This document shows, piece by piece, positions 1 through 8,242 of a stretch of 64,000 bases of DNA. The translations under genes and the position numbers were made by a program. Where the stretch lies: contig NZ_JAYGJO010000007.1 of NCBI RefSeq assembly GCF_035013185.1, positions 1 to 64,000 on the forward strand. Direction: 5' to 3'. Numbering within the stretch: position 1 is the stretch's first letter; each line of letters opens with the position of its first letter. Origin of the DNA: Acerihabitans sp035013185. GTDB taxonomy: Bacteria > Pseudomonadota > Gammaproteobacteria > Enterobacterales > Enterobacteriaceae. The notes under the pieces were generated by a model. The model had not been told where the DNA came from. It searched no databases and worked only from the letters and a program-made list of their open reading frames with translations.

Positions 1-147
1 CATATAATGCACCTGTCGTGCAGTATTTGAACCTGCACAGGTTCGAGCCGAGCGAAGCGAGACAACGTTGCCGTACGCATTCATTTTGCGACCCCGGTTG
101 CGGCGTTGGTTGCTCTAACGCCATAGAATGATGTTCAGGAGGAGCCA

Positions 148-462
148 ATGAAGATATCAAACGCGTTTCAAATTTTTCTGTCTCAAGCGCCAGATCATGC
201 CCATGCCTGGATGAAAATGATTCAGGAACTCGATGAAGAGAATAGTCTGGATAAAAAAACCCAGGAGCTGGCCTTTCTGGCGGTACTCGCGGCTACCCGG
301 CTAACGTCCGGCATCCCCTTTCACGTCTTGTCTGCCAAAGACGCAGGCGCCCGACGCGAGGAGATTATCAGCGCGGTGCTAATTGGTTTGCCCGCGGTGG
401 GAAATGGGGTTATCGAGTCGCTGGCGGTGGCGTTGGATGCCTATGACGGCAAAGAAGGTTAG
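148..462 (+). CDS. Carboxymuconolactone decarboxylase (CMD/AhpD-like) family protein
   Basis: A 104-residue all-helical protein with the central CMD-type pattern: an ELAFLAVLAATRL helix, then FHV, then a glycine/alanine-rich helix (DAGARREEIISAVLIG, residues ~66-81). CMD proteins are small oligomers; AhpD-type members use a CxxC pair as a peroxidase. Here the segment before the conserved FH reads TSGIPFH, with no cysteine in the whole protein, so AhpD-type thiol chemistry is not possible by the family mechanism. The start is supported by an AGGAGG Shine-Dalgarno 6 bases upstream. It stands alone just upstream of nadA, with 263 bp between. The family assignment comes from the fold pattern only; the substrate is unknown. 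Confidence 0.7.
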   Translation: MKISNAFQIFLSQAPDHAHAWMKMIQELDEENSLDKKTQELAFLAVLAATRLTSGIPFHVLSAKDAGARREEIISAVLIGLPAVGNGVIESLAVALDAYDGKEG

Positions 463-589
463 TACCCGCCTTATGTAAATTCGAAATCTAGTGAGTAAAG
501 CGCTTTTCGCACAGATCGCATTGTATCAGGGGCTAAAATCTATTATGGTTTTGCCCTTGCCCACGACATATCAGCCAAAGTCATCTTGG

Positions 590-668
590 CTAAACAAAAT
601 ATCGCTAAAATGCAAAATTCAGGCGACATTTGGTGATAAATTGATTATTTTGTTTAGTATATAAAACA
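590..668. promoter_or_regulatory. Predicted NadR operator within a long inverted repeat upstream of nadA
   Basis: At 651-668 the sequence TGTTTA-N6-AAAACA matches the NadR box (TGTTTA-N6-TAAACA) with one mismatch. NadR represses nadA and nadB in enterobacteria when NAD is plentiful. In addition CTAAACAAAAT (590-600) and ATTTTGTTTAG (647-657) form a perfect 11-bp inverted repeat whose right arm overlaps the NadR box and whose left arm carries a TAAACA half site. The box lies 72 bp before the nadA start. The operator call is motif-based inference. Confidence 0.65.
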
Positions 669-740
669 CATCGACGTTTAGACTACACCGAGACGCTCGG
701 CACGTAGCCCAGGCGCGGGACCCAAGTGATGAGAGAAGCG

Positions 741-1802
741 ATGAGCGAACTACTGGATGTCAATGCGGCAATGTACTCTTTCCCGCCCAAACCCCGTGCC
801 CTCGACGCGGATGAAAAACAATTTTACCATGATGAAATCAGGCGCCTGCTTAAACAGCGAAACGCGGTGATGGTCGCCCATTATTATACCGATCCGGAAA
901 TCCAGGCTTTGGCTGAGGCAACCGGTGGTTGTGTGGCTGACTCTTTGGAGATGGCGCGTTTTGGCAGTACCCATCCCGCTACCACGCTATTGGTGGCCGG
1001 GGTCCGTTTTATGGGCGAAACCGCGAAAATCCTCAGCCCGGAAAAAACGGTGCTGATGCCGACGCTCAAAGCGGAGTGTTCCTTAGATCTGGGTTGTCCG
1101 GTAGACGAATTTAGCGCTTTTTGCGATGCCCACCCGGATCGTACGGTCGTGGTGTACGCCAACACCTCGGCGGCGGTCAAAGCGCGAGCTGATTGGGTCG
1201 TAACCTCAAGTATTGCGGTTGAGCTGATCGAACACCTTGATAGCCTGGGACAAAAAATCATCTGGGCGCCGGATCGTCATCTGGGGCGGTATGTTCAACA
1301 ACAAACCGGTGCAGATATCCTTTGCTGGCAGAGCGCCTGCATTGTGCATGATGAATTCAAAACGCAGGCATTGGCTCGCATGAAACTGCTTTACCCCGAC
1401 GCGGCAGTGTTGGTGCATCCAGAATCACCCCAGGCCATCGTCGAGATGGCGGATGCAGTAGGATCGACCAGCCAACTGATTCAGGCGGCTAAAAATTTGC
1501 CGCAGCAGCAAATGATTGTGGCTACCGACCGCGGTATCTTTTACAAAATGCAGCAGGCCTGTCCCGATAAAATGCTATTGGCCGCACCGACCGCCGGAGA
1601 AGGTGCGACCTGTCGCAGTTGTGCCCACTGCCCCTGGATGGCCATGAATGGACTGGAAACCGTGGCTAACGGTCTGGCACATGCTGGGCCATACCATGAA
1701 GTGCATGTCGCGGATGCGCTACGTCAGCAGGCGCTGGTGCCGCTAAACCGAATGCTGGAGTTTGCAACTGAACTCAAACTGAGGGTTACCGGCAACGCAT
1801 GA
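741..1802 (+). CDS. nadA: Quinolinate synthase A
   Basis: Condenses iminoaspartate (from NadB) with dihydroxyacetone phosphate to quinolinate, the first pyridine-ring intermediate of de novo NAD synthesis in the cytoplasm. The 353-residue product aligns along its whole length with E. coli NadA. The three ligands of the 4Fe-4S cluster are present at the same positions, Cys113 (AECSLDLG), Cys200 (SACIVHDEF) and Cys297 (CRSCAHCPWM). The ATG at 741 is preferred over GTG 726 or ATG 729 because it gives the family N-terminus and has GAGA just upstream. In E. coli pnuC follows nadA; here pnuC is missing and convergent zitB ends only 24 bp away. Regulation by NadR is likely from the upstream box. Confidence 0.96.
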   Translation: MSELLDVNAAMYSFPPKPRALDADEKQFYHDEIRRLLKQRNAVMVAHYYTDPEIQALAEATGGCVADSLEMARFGSTHPATTLLVAGVRFMGETAKILSPEKTVLMPTLKAECSLDLGCPVDEFSAFCDAHPDRTVVVYANTSAAVKARADWVVTSSIAVELIEHLDSLGQKIIWAPDRHLGRYVQQQTGADILCWQSACIVHDEFKTQALARMKLLYPDAAVLVHPESPQAIVEMADAVGSTSQLIQAAKNLPQQQMIVATDRGIFYKMQQACPDKMLLAAPTAGEGATCRSCAHCPWMAMNGLETVANGLAHAGPYHEVHVADALRQQALVPLNRMLEFATELKLRVTGNA

Positions 1803-1826
1803 TGTCTCGCTGCCGGTATCTGGGGG

Positions 1827-2762
1827 TTAATGGTGGTGGTGAGCATGGACCGACTCCGTCCCCTGGCCGATACCACAATCATCATCAACACACTGCTGGT
1901 ATTCCATTTGTACCGTAACGTGGCTGATGCGGTAATGATGCAAAAGAAAATGTTGGATTTGCCGCAGCAACGCATCATGATCGTAAGGCGGCACCACTTG
2001 CGCGTGCAGCGTCATCAGGGGTTTCTCACCGATCTGCCAAATATGCACATGGTGAATATTGCGCACCGCGGGCACATTAAGCGATAACTCGCGTTTAAGT
2101 TTCTCTATATCAATCTGGCTTGGTGTACCTTCCAGCAGCTCATGCAGGCTTTCACGCAGTAGCCGCCAGCCGCTGCGTAACACCAGGCCCGATACCAAGA
2201 CAGATAAAATAGGGTCGATATACATCCAGCCGGTCAGCAAAATGATAACCGCTGCCACGATGGCGCCAACCGAGCCAAGTAAATCACCTAAAACATGTAG
2301 CGCCGCCGCACGTAAATTGATGTTTTTTTCGCCCTCACCCCCATGCAATAGCCAAAACGAAATCAGATTGGCCACCAGCCCGGCAACGGCAATCACCATC
2401 ATTGTCCAGCCTTGAATCGCCTGCGGATGGTAAAATCGCTGAATCGCTTCCCAGACAATAAGCAAGGTAATGACCAGTAAAGCAATGGCATTGAGAAAAG
2501 CCGCCAAGGTGGTCAGGCGCAAATAACCGAAGGTGTGGCGGTTGTCAGGCTTGCGTTGAGCAAAACGCACGGCCAGGAATGCCATCAGCAAGGCCGCGGC
2601 ATCAGTAAGCATGTGTCCAGCATCTGCCAGCAGTGCCAGTGAACCCGAGATTAACCCACCGGCCACTTCCACCAGCATAAAGACTGTGGTGACCACCAAG
2701 GCTGCCATTAACCGCGTGTTATTACTGTTTTCCGCCGAGCCATGGGCATGTGTTGATGCCAT
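1827..2762 (-). CDS. zitB: Zinc transporter ZitB (cation diffusion facilitator)
   Basis: CDF-family inner-membrane antiporter that exports Zn2+ in exchange for protons. The 311-residue protein has six predicted membrane helices, the paired metal-site motifs in TM2 (LLADAGHMLTDAAAL) and TM5 (HVLGDLLGSVGA), a cytoplasmic C-terminal domain and a His-rich C-terminus (HAHHHH) like E. coli ZitB. The ATG at 2762 is chosen because GGAGGA lies 7-8 bases before it and the N-terminus MASTHAHG is family-like; a longer open frame runs upstream only because it enters a repeat. The promoter side is occupied by a duplicated ERIC element starting 18 bp upstream of the start, so the ERIC array is probably in the zitB leader or displaces its promoter. 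Confidence 0.95.
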   Translation of the reverse strand: MASTHAHGSAENSNNTRLMAALVVTTVFMLVEVAGGLISGSLALLADAGHMLTDAAALLMAFLAVRFAQRKPDNRHTFGYLRLTTLAAFLNAIALLVITLLIVWEAIQRFYHPQAIQGWTMMVIAVAGLVANLISFWLLHGGEGEKNINLRAAALHVLGDLLGSVGAIVAAVIILLTGWMYIDPILSVLVSGLVLRSGWRLLRESLHELLEGTPSQIDIEKLKRELSLNVPAVRNIHHVHIWQIGEKPLMTLHAQVVPPYDHDALLRQIQHFLLHHYRISHVTVQMEYQQCVDDDCGIGQGTESVHAHHHH

Positions 2763-2780
2763 AGTGTGTCCTCCATACCC

Positions 2781-3057
2781 GTCATAATTCCAATGGCAGC
2801 TGCGTTGGCTTTCCTCGCTCACCCTAGTCACTTACGTGTGTAAGCTCCCAGGGATTCGCTGTGTTGCCGCCTTGCTGCCACCGGAATTATTTAGGGTATC
2901 CTGTCATAATTCCAATGGCAGCTGCGTTGGCTTTCCTCGCTCACCCTAGTCACTTACGTGTGTAAGCTCCCAGGGATTCGCTGTGTTGCCGCCTTGCTGC
3001 CACCGGAATTATTTAGGGTATCCTGTCATAATTCCAATGGCAGCTGCGTTGGTTTTC
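2781..3057. repeat. ERIC element, tandemly duplicated (2.3 copies of 122 bp)
   Basis: Units at 2781-2902 and 2903-3024 are identical over 122 bp, followed by a third partial unit from 3025 to about 3057. The core matches the enterobacterial repetitive intergenic consensus: CGCTCACCCTAGTCACTTAC followed by TGTAAGCTCCCAGGGATTC are the hallmark ERIC inner segments. The ends are complementary (ATAATTCC...GGAATTAT), so each unit can fold into one long hairpin. Identity of the two units points to recent duplication. The array lies between zitB and the ybgS terminator. Confidence 0.9.
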
Positions 3058-3070
3058 CCCAGTCAACATG

Positions 3071-3094
3071 AAAAAAATCAGGCCATGGCCTGAT
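3071..3094 (-). terminator. Rho-independent terminator of ybgS
   Basis: A perfect 18-bp palindrome (ATCAGGCCATGGCCTGAT, 3077-3094) is followed on the minus strand by seven T. It lies 120 bp downstream of the ybgS stop codon, in the right orientation. Confidence 0.65.
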
Positions 3095-3213
3095 TATATG
3101 GGGTAATCTTAAGTGCCTAAGCGCACATCTTAATATGAATTAGGGGCGTTTGTACCCAATTTCATGTGGAACACAGGTTGATAATCATATTAAGATACCT
3201 GAATTACTATTGA

Positions 3214-3552
3214 CTATTGAGTGGTGCCATCGGTCTTCTGGGCTTTGGTAGGCATACCTTTACCGGTTTGCACTTTAGCGTTGGTATTCGGGCAGCGGCC
3301 ATCCTTACACATGGTGTTTTTGTGGATTTCAGCGGCGCTTAATTTGCTTTTACCGGTTTTACCGGTATTAATGTCTTTGTTGCTGACGCCGTCAGGGGCG
3401 GAATTGGCATTCGAACCAGGGTAGTTGGTTTGATTTTCCATACCGTCCCCCGTAGTGGAAGACGTAGTGGCGGCCAGCGCGGCACCGCTGCCCAAGGTCG
3501 TGATTGCAGTGAAAACCAGCATCGCCAATGTTTTGTTGGTATAGGTTTGCAT
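3214..3552 (-). CDS. ybgS: YbgS-like periplasmic protein
   Basis: A 112-residue homologue of E. coli YbgS, a small periplasmic protein of unknown function noted in acid and homeobox-like annotations. A signal peptide is visible (MQTYTNKTLAML...GSGAALA, cleavage near residue 27). The mature part is Asn/Gly/Thr-rich and low in complexity. The diagnostic C-terminal segment EIHKNTMCKDGRCPN with two cysteines and the terminal KTDGTTQ are the same as in the family. The ATG at 3552 is chosen because GAGGG lies 8 bases upstream and the signal peptide then begins properly; ATG 3588 would add a non-family leader. It has its own terminator downstream. Confidence 0.88.
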   Translation of the reverse strand: MQTYTNKTLAMLVFTAITTLGSGAALAATTSSTTGDGMENQTNYPGSNANSAPDGVSNKDINTGKTGKSKLSAAEIHKNTMCKDGRCPNTNAKVQTGKGMPTKAQKTDGTTQ

Positions 3553-3875
3553 GTTCTTTACCCTCTTTAGTACATAATTTGGCATCAAGCCAACATTTTT
3601 ACATTTTTAGAGAAAGGAATATCCGTTCGAGACGCATTAAATCGCCTCATAGTGAGCTGTTATAACAACGAGCACAGAAACTTATCTACCCGTTATGTTT
3701 GCCTTAACATGCTTTAAGCATAGTCAATAATTGGCCACGATCAAATTTGGCGGTAATTTAGCTGTGAGAGGCTGGAAAAGTACATTTACAGTATGATTTT
3801 AGCCGGATGGATTTAACGACAAAACTCATAATGTTACAGAGCAGCGCAATAGCGCGGAGAGAAAACGTACCCACC
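3553..3875. other. Intergenic region between divergent ybgS and aroG
   Basis: 323 bp of AT-rich sequence without a convincing gene. It should hold the ybgS promoter on the left and the aroG promoter on the right; the only specific site recognised is the TyrR-type box at 3773-3790. Confidence 0.6.
3773..3790. promoter_or_regulatory. TyrR box upstream of aroG
   Basis: TGGAAA-N6-TTTACA matches the TyrR box TGTAAA-N6-TTTACA with one mismatch. It is about 85 bp before the aroG start. E. coli aroG is repressed by TyrR with phenylalanine, so position and gene agree. Confidence 0.65.
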
Positions 3876-4955
3876 ATGAATTACCTCAATGATGATTTAA
3901 GAATTAAAGAGATTAAAGAACTGCTGCCGCCCGTTGCGCTGTTGGAAAAATTCCCAGCCACCGAACATGCTGCCCACACGGTTGCGGCCGCACGGTCGGC
4001 CATTCATAAGATCCTCAAAGGCAATGATGATCGGCTGCTGGTAGTGATAGGTCCGTGCTCAATTCACGACACGGTCGCCGCCAAAGAGTACGCTTCGCGT
4101 TTGATGGTGTTGCGCAGGCAGTTGCAGGGCGAGCTTGAAATCGTGATGCGGGTTTACTTTGAAAAACCACGAACGACCATAGGCTGGAAAGGGTTGATTA
4201 ACGATCCGTTGATGGACAACAGTTTCCAAATCAACGAGGGTTTACGCATTGCTCGCAAGCTGTTGCTGGAAATTAACGACCTTGGTTTACCGGCGGCGGG
4301 TGAATTTCTTGATATGATCACCCCACAGTACGTGGCTGACCTCATGAGCTGGGGCGCTATTGGCGCGCGGACCACCGAATCACAGGTCCACCGTGAACTG
4401 GCATCGGGACTCTCCTGCCCAGTTGGATTCAAAAATGGCACTGACGGCACGATTAAAGTCGCCATTGATGCTATCAACGCCGCCGGTGCGGCCCATTGTT
4501 TTTTGTCGGTGACCAAATGGGGCCACTCAGCTATCGTTAATACCAGCGGTAATAGCGATTGTCACATTATTCTGCGTGGCGGTAGGGAACCTAATTATAG
4601 TGCGCATCACGTAACGGCGGTGAAAGAAGGGTTGGCTAAAGCCCATCTGCCGGCTCAGGTGATGATCGATTTCAGTCATGCCAACAGCAGCAAGCAGTTT
4701 AAACGGCAGATGGAGGTGGCTCAGGACGTGTGCGGGCAGTTGGCCAGCGGTGAAAACGGCATTATTGGTGTGATGGTGGAAAGTCATCTGGTGGAAGGCG
4801 GGCAAAGTTTAGAAAGCGGTGAACCCTTGGTATACGGTAAAAGTATCACTGATGCTTGCATCGGTTGGGAAGATACTGAAGTGATGCTCGAGCAATTGGC
4901 TCAGGCAGTGCGCACCAGACGGGAAAGTCACCGACAGGCGGCCAAAACGGTCTAA
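3876..4955 (+). CDS. aroG: 3-deoxy-7-phosphoheptulonate synthase, Phe-sensitive
   Basis: First enzyme of the shikimate pathway: condenses phosphoenolpyruvate and erythrose 4-phosphate to DAHP. The product (359 aa) matches AroG from its N-terminus (MNYLNDDLRIKEIKELLPPVALLEKFP), the segment that carries the feedback site, through GPCSIHD, KPRTTIGWKG, AGEFLDMITPQY, GARTTESQVHRELASG and the metal-binding DFSHANSSKQ. The ATG at 3876 is the family start although its Shine-Dalgarno (GGAGAG) is rather distant; in-frame ATGs upstream would give a non-family leader. The C-terminus is about nine residues longer than E. coli AroG, ending in RESHRQAAKTV. Regulated probably by TyrR. Confidence 0.95.
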   Translation: MNYLNDDLRIKEIKELLPPVALLEKFPATEHAAHTVAAARSAIHKILKGNDDRLLVVIGPCSIHDTVAAKEYASRLMVLRRQLQGELEIVMRVYFEKPRTTIGWKGLINDPLMDNSFQINEGLRIARKLLLEINDLGLPAAGEFLDMITPQYVADLMSWGAIGARTTESQVHRELASGLSCPVGFKNGTDGTIKVAIDAINAAGAAHCFLSVTKWGHSAIVNTSGNSDCHIILRGGREPNYSAHHVTAVKEGLAKAHLPAQVMIDFSHANSSKQFKRQMEVAQDVCGQLASGENGIIGVMVESHLVEGGQSLESGEPLVYGKSITDACIGWEDTEVMLEQLAQAVRTRRESHRQAAKTV

Positions 4956-5044
4956 GACAAACGGATAAGATATGCCCCTTCACACGGCATTCTGGACACG
5001 CAGGAACATGGTGGCAAGCAGGGACGTTAGAGGGTTAAACGATT

Positions 5045-5080
5045 ACCCCGCACGATCCGGTCATTGACCGGCGGCGGGGT
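5045..5080. terminator. Stem-loop between convergent aroG and gpmA
   Basis: Outer arms ACCCCGC (5045-5051) and GCGGGGT (5074-5080) enclose a perfect palindrome CCGGTCATTGACCGG (5057-5071). No T-run follows, so intrinsic termination is uncertain, but the place between two convergent genes fits. Confidence 0.45.
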
Positions 5081-5105
5081 GAAAACCGCGCAGTGAATAG
5101 AGCGG

Positions 5106-5858
5106 TTACTTGGCCTTGCCCTGGTTCGCTACGGCGGCGGCTTTAGCGGCCACCTCTGCAGCGTTACCCAAATAGTAATGCTTGATAGGCTTCATATTTT
5201 CATCGAACTCATATACCAAAGGTACACCGGTAGGGATGTTCAGTTCGAGAATTTCCTCTTCACTCATATTGTCGAGGAATTTTACCAGCGCGCGGATAGA
5301 GTTACCGTGAGCGGCAATAATCACACGCTCGCCTTTTTTCATCCGTGGCAGAATGGTGTCGTTCCAATAAGGCGTTACGCGCTCAATAGTCAGCGCCAGG
5401 CTTTCAGTGGTCGGCAGTTCTTCAGCGGTCAGTGTTGCATACCGAGGGTCATGGCCGGGAAAGCGCTCGTCTTCTCGGGTCAGTTCGGGTGGAGTAACGG
5501 CAAAACCGCGACGCCATTGTTTAACCTGTTCATCACCGTATTTTTCTGCGGTTTCAGATTTGTTCAGGCCTTGCAGCGCCCCGTAATGACGCTCATTCAG
5601 GCGCCAGGATTTTTCTACCGGCAGCCAAGCCTGATCTAATTCGTCCAGTACGTTCCATAAGGTATGAATCGCGCGTTTCAGTACGGAAGTGTAAGCGAAA
5701 TCAAAGACAAACCCTTCTTCTTTCAGCTGCTTTCCCGCTTGTTTCGCTTCGGTACGGCCTTTGTCGGACAGATCAACGTCCGTCCAGCCGGTGAAACGAT
5801 TTTCATTGTTCCACTGGCTTTCACCGTGTCGTACCAGAACCAGTTTCGTTACAGCCAT
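5106..5858 (-). CDS. gpmA: 2,3-bisphosphoglycerate-dependent phosphoglycerate mutase
   Basis: Interconverts 3- and 2-phosphoglycerate in glycolysis, using a phosphohistidine intermediate. The protein has 250 residues, the same length as E. coli GpmA, with the RHGESQWN motif (phosphorylated His11), LNERHYG (acid Glu89) and AAHGNS (His184), ending in AVANQGKAK as in E. coli. The start has a GGAGT Shine-Dalgarno. It is monocistronic, convergent with aroG, with the gal operon upstream reading the same way. A weak Fur-like sequence lies upstream. Confidence 0.97.
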   Translation of the reverse strand: MAVTKLVLVRHGESQWNNENRFTGWTDVDLSDKGRTEAKQAGKQLKEEGFVFDFAYTSVLKRAIHTLWNVLDELDQAWLPVEKSWRLNERHYGALQGLNKSETAEKYGDEQVKQWRRGFAVTPPELTREDERFPGHDPRYATLTAEELPTTESLALTIERVTPYWNDTILPRMKKGERVIIAAHGNSIRALVKFLDNMSEEEILELNIPTGVPLVYEFDENMKPIKHYYLGNAAEVAAKAAAVANQGKAK

Positions 5859-5887
5859 TGATTGACTCCTTAAAGTCTAAGATTTTT

Positions 5888-5907
5888 ATAAGAACTCTTA
5901 TCATTAT
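5888..5907 (-). promoter_or_regulatory. Possible Fur box upstream of gpmA
   Basis: On the minus strand ATAATGATAAGAGTTCTTAT resembles the Fur consensus (GATAATGATAATCATTATC) over its left half and partly over the right. E. coli gpmA is Fur-regulated. The match is incomplete, so this is only a suggestion. Confidence 0.35.
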
Positions 5908-6000
5908 ATTGCCTGCCCGGGCAGGGCAGCAACCGCTAAGGTCAAACAGAGTGAAATAAATGACCAGAGCCCACCAAACGGGGCAGACTTAAGGGGCAAT

Positions 6001-6027
6001 ACCCCGCATCGTGAACGATAACGGGGT
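6001..6027. terminator. Stem-loop after galM
   Basis: ACCCCG (6001-6006) and CGGGGT (6022-6027) pair around ATCGT/ACGAT, 12 bp beyond the galM stop codon. No clear T-run, so it is a candidate gal operon end only. Confidence 0.35.
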
Positions 6028-6038
6028 TAACCGGAAGG

Positions 6039-7085
6039 TTAAAGTGCAATGAGCTGATAGCGGGTTACGGATTGATAAGCCGTCCCAGGCTTCAACCAAC
6101 AATCTGGCTGCGGCCACTCCGGATGGTTCGGACTGTCCGGCAAAAACTCGCTTTCCAGCGCCACACCACTGTAGTTGAGATATTCTCCTCCCTGGCGTGC
6201 GGGCGTGCCGGCCAGAAAATTGCCGGTATAAAGCTGCAGTGCGGGGGCGGAGGTGAATACCTTAAGCAACACCTTACCGTCCGCCGACCAGAGCTGTGCT
6301 GCCGGGTTTTCGCCATCTCGACAGGTCGGGTAGAGCAGGAACCCATGATCATAACCTTTCATGCGCTGCTGATCGCGATCGCGCAGAAAATCCTGGGCAA
6401 TGGTTTTAGGTTGACGGAAATCCATACCGGTATGTTCTACATCGGCTAGCGGCGCGCTGGGGATGCCTTCACTGTCCACGGGCAGATACTGTGCGGCATA
6501 AATTTGCAGCCGCTGCTGGCGCACATCGCTATTCGCGCCATCGAGATGAAAATACGCGTGGTTGGTTAGGCCAACCGGACAGGGTTTATCCACCGTTGCG
6601 TGGTATTCGATCACCACCTGGTTATCTTCGGTAAGCGTGTAACGGACCTCAGCCACAAGGTTGCCCGGGTATCCTTGATCGCCTTCGGATGAGCGCAAAC
6701 GGAACAGCACTGACAGGGTGCTGTGTTCAACAAACTCCCAACGGCAGGTATTGAAACCGCCCGCCCCGCCATGGAGTTGGTGGGCACCTTGGTTAGCAGC
6801 AAGTTGCCAGGTCTGTCCATTGTGGGACAGGCTGGCGTTGGCAATGCGATTAGCGTAACGGCCGACAGTGGCGCCCAAATAGGCCACCTGGTTAATATAT
6901 TCGGCCGGGGTAGGGCAACCTAGCAAGACTTCGCGTTTTTCGCCCGATGTCAGGGGAAGCTGGCAGGATAGCCAGGTGGCGCCCCAATCCATCAGCGTAA
7001 CTTGCATACCCTCATTGGTGCCTAAGGTGACACAGTGAAAGGGGTTGCCGTCAGGAGCAATCCCGGACTCATACGTTTTTAGCAT
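6039..7085 (-). CDS. galM: Galactose-1-epimerase (mutarotase)
   Basis: Interconverts beta- and alpha-D-galactose, supplying the alpha anomer for GalK. The 348-residue protein carries the mutarotase features: N-terminal MLKTYESGIAPDGNPF, the substrate loop GRYANRIANA, the active-site NHAYFHLDG (catalytic His) and the C-terminal ALESEFLPDSPNHPEW with the catalytic Glu. It is the last gene of the galE-galT-galK-galM operon; its first seven bases (ATGCTAA) overlap the end of galK, so translation is probably coupled. Same length class as E. coli GalM (346 aa). Confidence 0.95.
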   Translation of the reverse strand: MLKTYESGIAPDGNPFHCVTLGTNEGMQVTLMDWGATWLSCQLPLTSGEKREVLLGCPTPAEYINQVAYLGATVGRYANRIANASLSHNGQTWQLAANQGAHQLHGGAGGFNTCRWEFVEHSTLSVLFRLRSSEGDQGYPGNLVAEVRYTLTEDNQVVIEYHATVDKPCPVGLTNHAYFHLDGANSDVRQQRLQIYAAQYLPVDSEGIPSAPLADVEHTGMDFRQPKTIAQDFLRDRDQQRMKGYDHGFLLYPTCRDGENPAAQLWSADGKVLLKVFTSAPALQLYTGNFLAGTPARQGGEYLNYSGVALESEFLPDSPNHPEWPQPDCWLKPGTAYQSVTRYQLIAL

Positions 7086-8242
7086 ATCGCGGTTCCTTCA
7101 GATGCATGACAGACATAAAAGGTCTCTTTGATACCGGTTGCCTGTTGGTACTGGCTGTCTACCGCAGCACGAACCGTTTCCACCAGATTGGTTGGCATTA
7201 ATGCCACTACGCAGCCACCAAAACCGCCACCGGTCATTCGCACGCCACCCTTATCGCCGATAACCCGTTTAACAATGTCCACCAGGGTATCAATGGGGGG
7301 AACGGTAATCTCGAAATCATCACGCATTGAGGCATGAGACTCGGCCATTAGCCTGCCCATCAGCGTTAAATCCCCAGCTGCAAGTGCATCTGCCGCCGCC
7401 AAGGTACGGGCATTTTCCGTCAGCACATGGCGCACCCGTTTGGCGACGGCCGGGTCAAGTTCGCCCTCTACGGCTTGGAACTGACCAAGCTCCACGTCTC
7501 GAAGTTTTTCGGCGGTAAAAAAACGTGCGCCGGTTTCGCACTGTTCGCGCCGTGAGTTGTACTCACTGTCCACGAGGCCGCGTTTCACATTGGAATTGAT
7601 AATCACCACCGCCACGTTATCCGGCATGGGCACTGCGCGGGTGCCCAGCGTGCGACAATCGATTAATAAGGCATGATTATCCTTGCCCAGTGCTGAGATC
7701 AATTGATCCATAATTCCGCAATTACAGCCGACAAACTGGTTTTCGGCTTCCTGACCGTTCAGCGCCAGGGCAACATTGTCCAACGACAGGTGGTACAACG
7801 CCTGGATGGCTTTGCCTACCGCCACTTCCAACGAGGCGGAGGAGCTCAGACCCGCGCCCTGCGGCACGTTGCCGCTCAGCACCAAATCGACTCCGTTGAA
7901 ATGCCTGTCACGTTGTTGCAGATGTTTGATCACACCTCGTACATAGTTTGACCACTGTTGGGTGGGATGGGATAAAATTGGCTCATCCAGCGAAAAAATA
8001 TCTTGCTCACTGTCACAATCTACGGCAATAACCCGCACTTGGCGGTCGTCGCGTTTGGCGCAACTGACCACGGTTTCATAGTTGATGGCGCAGGGCAAAA
8101 CAAAACCATCGTTATAGTCAGTGTGCTCGCCAATCAAATTGACCCGTCCAGGCGCTTTGACGGTCATGGCAGCCTCATAGCCAAAGGTGTCACGAAAGAC
8201 AGACTGGGTGGTGTGCTTTAAATCAACAGGCTTAAGGGTCAT
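7079..8242 (-). CDS. galK: Galactokinase
   Basis: Phosphorylates alpha-D-galactose to galactose 1-phosphate with ATP (Leloir pathway). The 387-residue GHMP kinase shows the galactokinase signature PGRVNLIGEHTDYNDGFVLP near the N-terminus, the ATP-binding GNVPQGAGLSSSASLEV, the catalytic-base region CGIMDQ and the C-terminal MTGGGFGGCVVAL. ATG at 8242 overlaps the galT stop codon by four bases (ATGA), and the gene end overlaps galM by seven. Confidence 0.97.
   Translation of the reverse strand: MTLKPVDLKHTTQSVFRDTFGYEAAMTVKAPGRVNLIGEHTDYNDGFVLPCAINYETVVSCAKRDDRQVRVIAVDCDSEQDIFSLDEPILSHPTQQWSNYVRGVIKHLQQRDRHFNGVDLVLSGNVPQGAGLSSSASLEVAVGKAIQALYHLSLDNVALALNGQEAENQFVGCNCGIMDQLISALGKDNHALLIDCRTLGTRAVPMPDNVAVVIINSNVKRGLVDSEYNSRREQCETGARFFTAEKLRDVELGQFQAVEGELDPAVAKRVRHVLTENARTLAAADALAAGDLTLMGRLMAESHASMRDDFEITVPPIDTLVDIVKRVIGDKGGVRMTGGGFGGCVVALMPTNLVETVRAAVDSQYQQATGIKETFYVCHASEGTAIC

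Noticed and set aside
1..147. Possible tRNA end at the left edge (tRNA genes lie near nadA in E. coli)
   Set aside because: No T-loop, acceptor stem or CCA could be found in the first 147 bases.
1827..2831. Longer zitB frame starting upstream of ATG 2762
   Set aside because: The extra N-terminal residues are a reading of the ERIC repeat; the ribosome site and family similarity begin at 2762.
3807..3875. N-terminal extension of aroG
   Set aside because: The family start MNYLNDDLRIKE begins at 3876 and the TyrR box and likely promoter lie just upstream.
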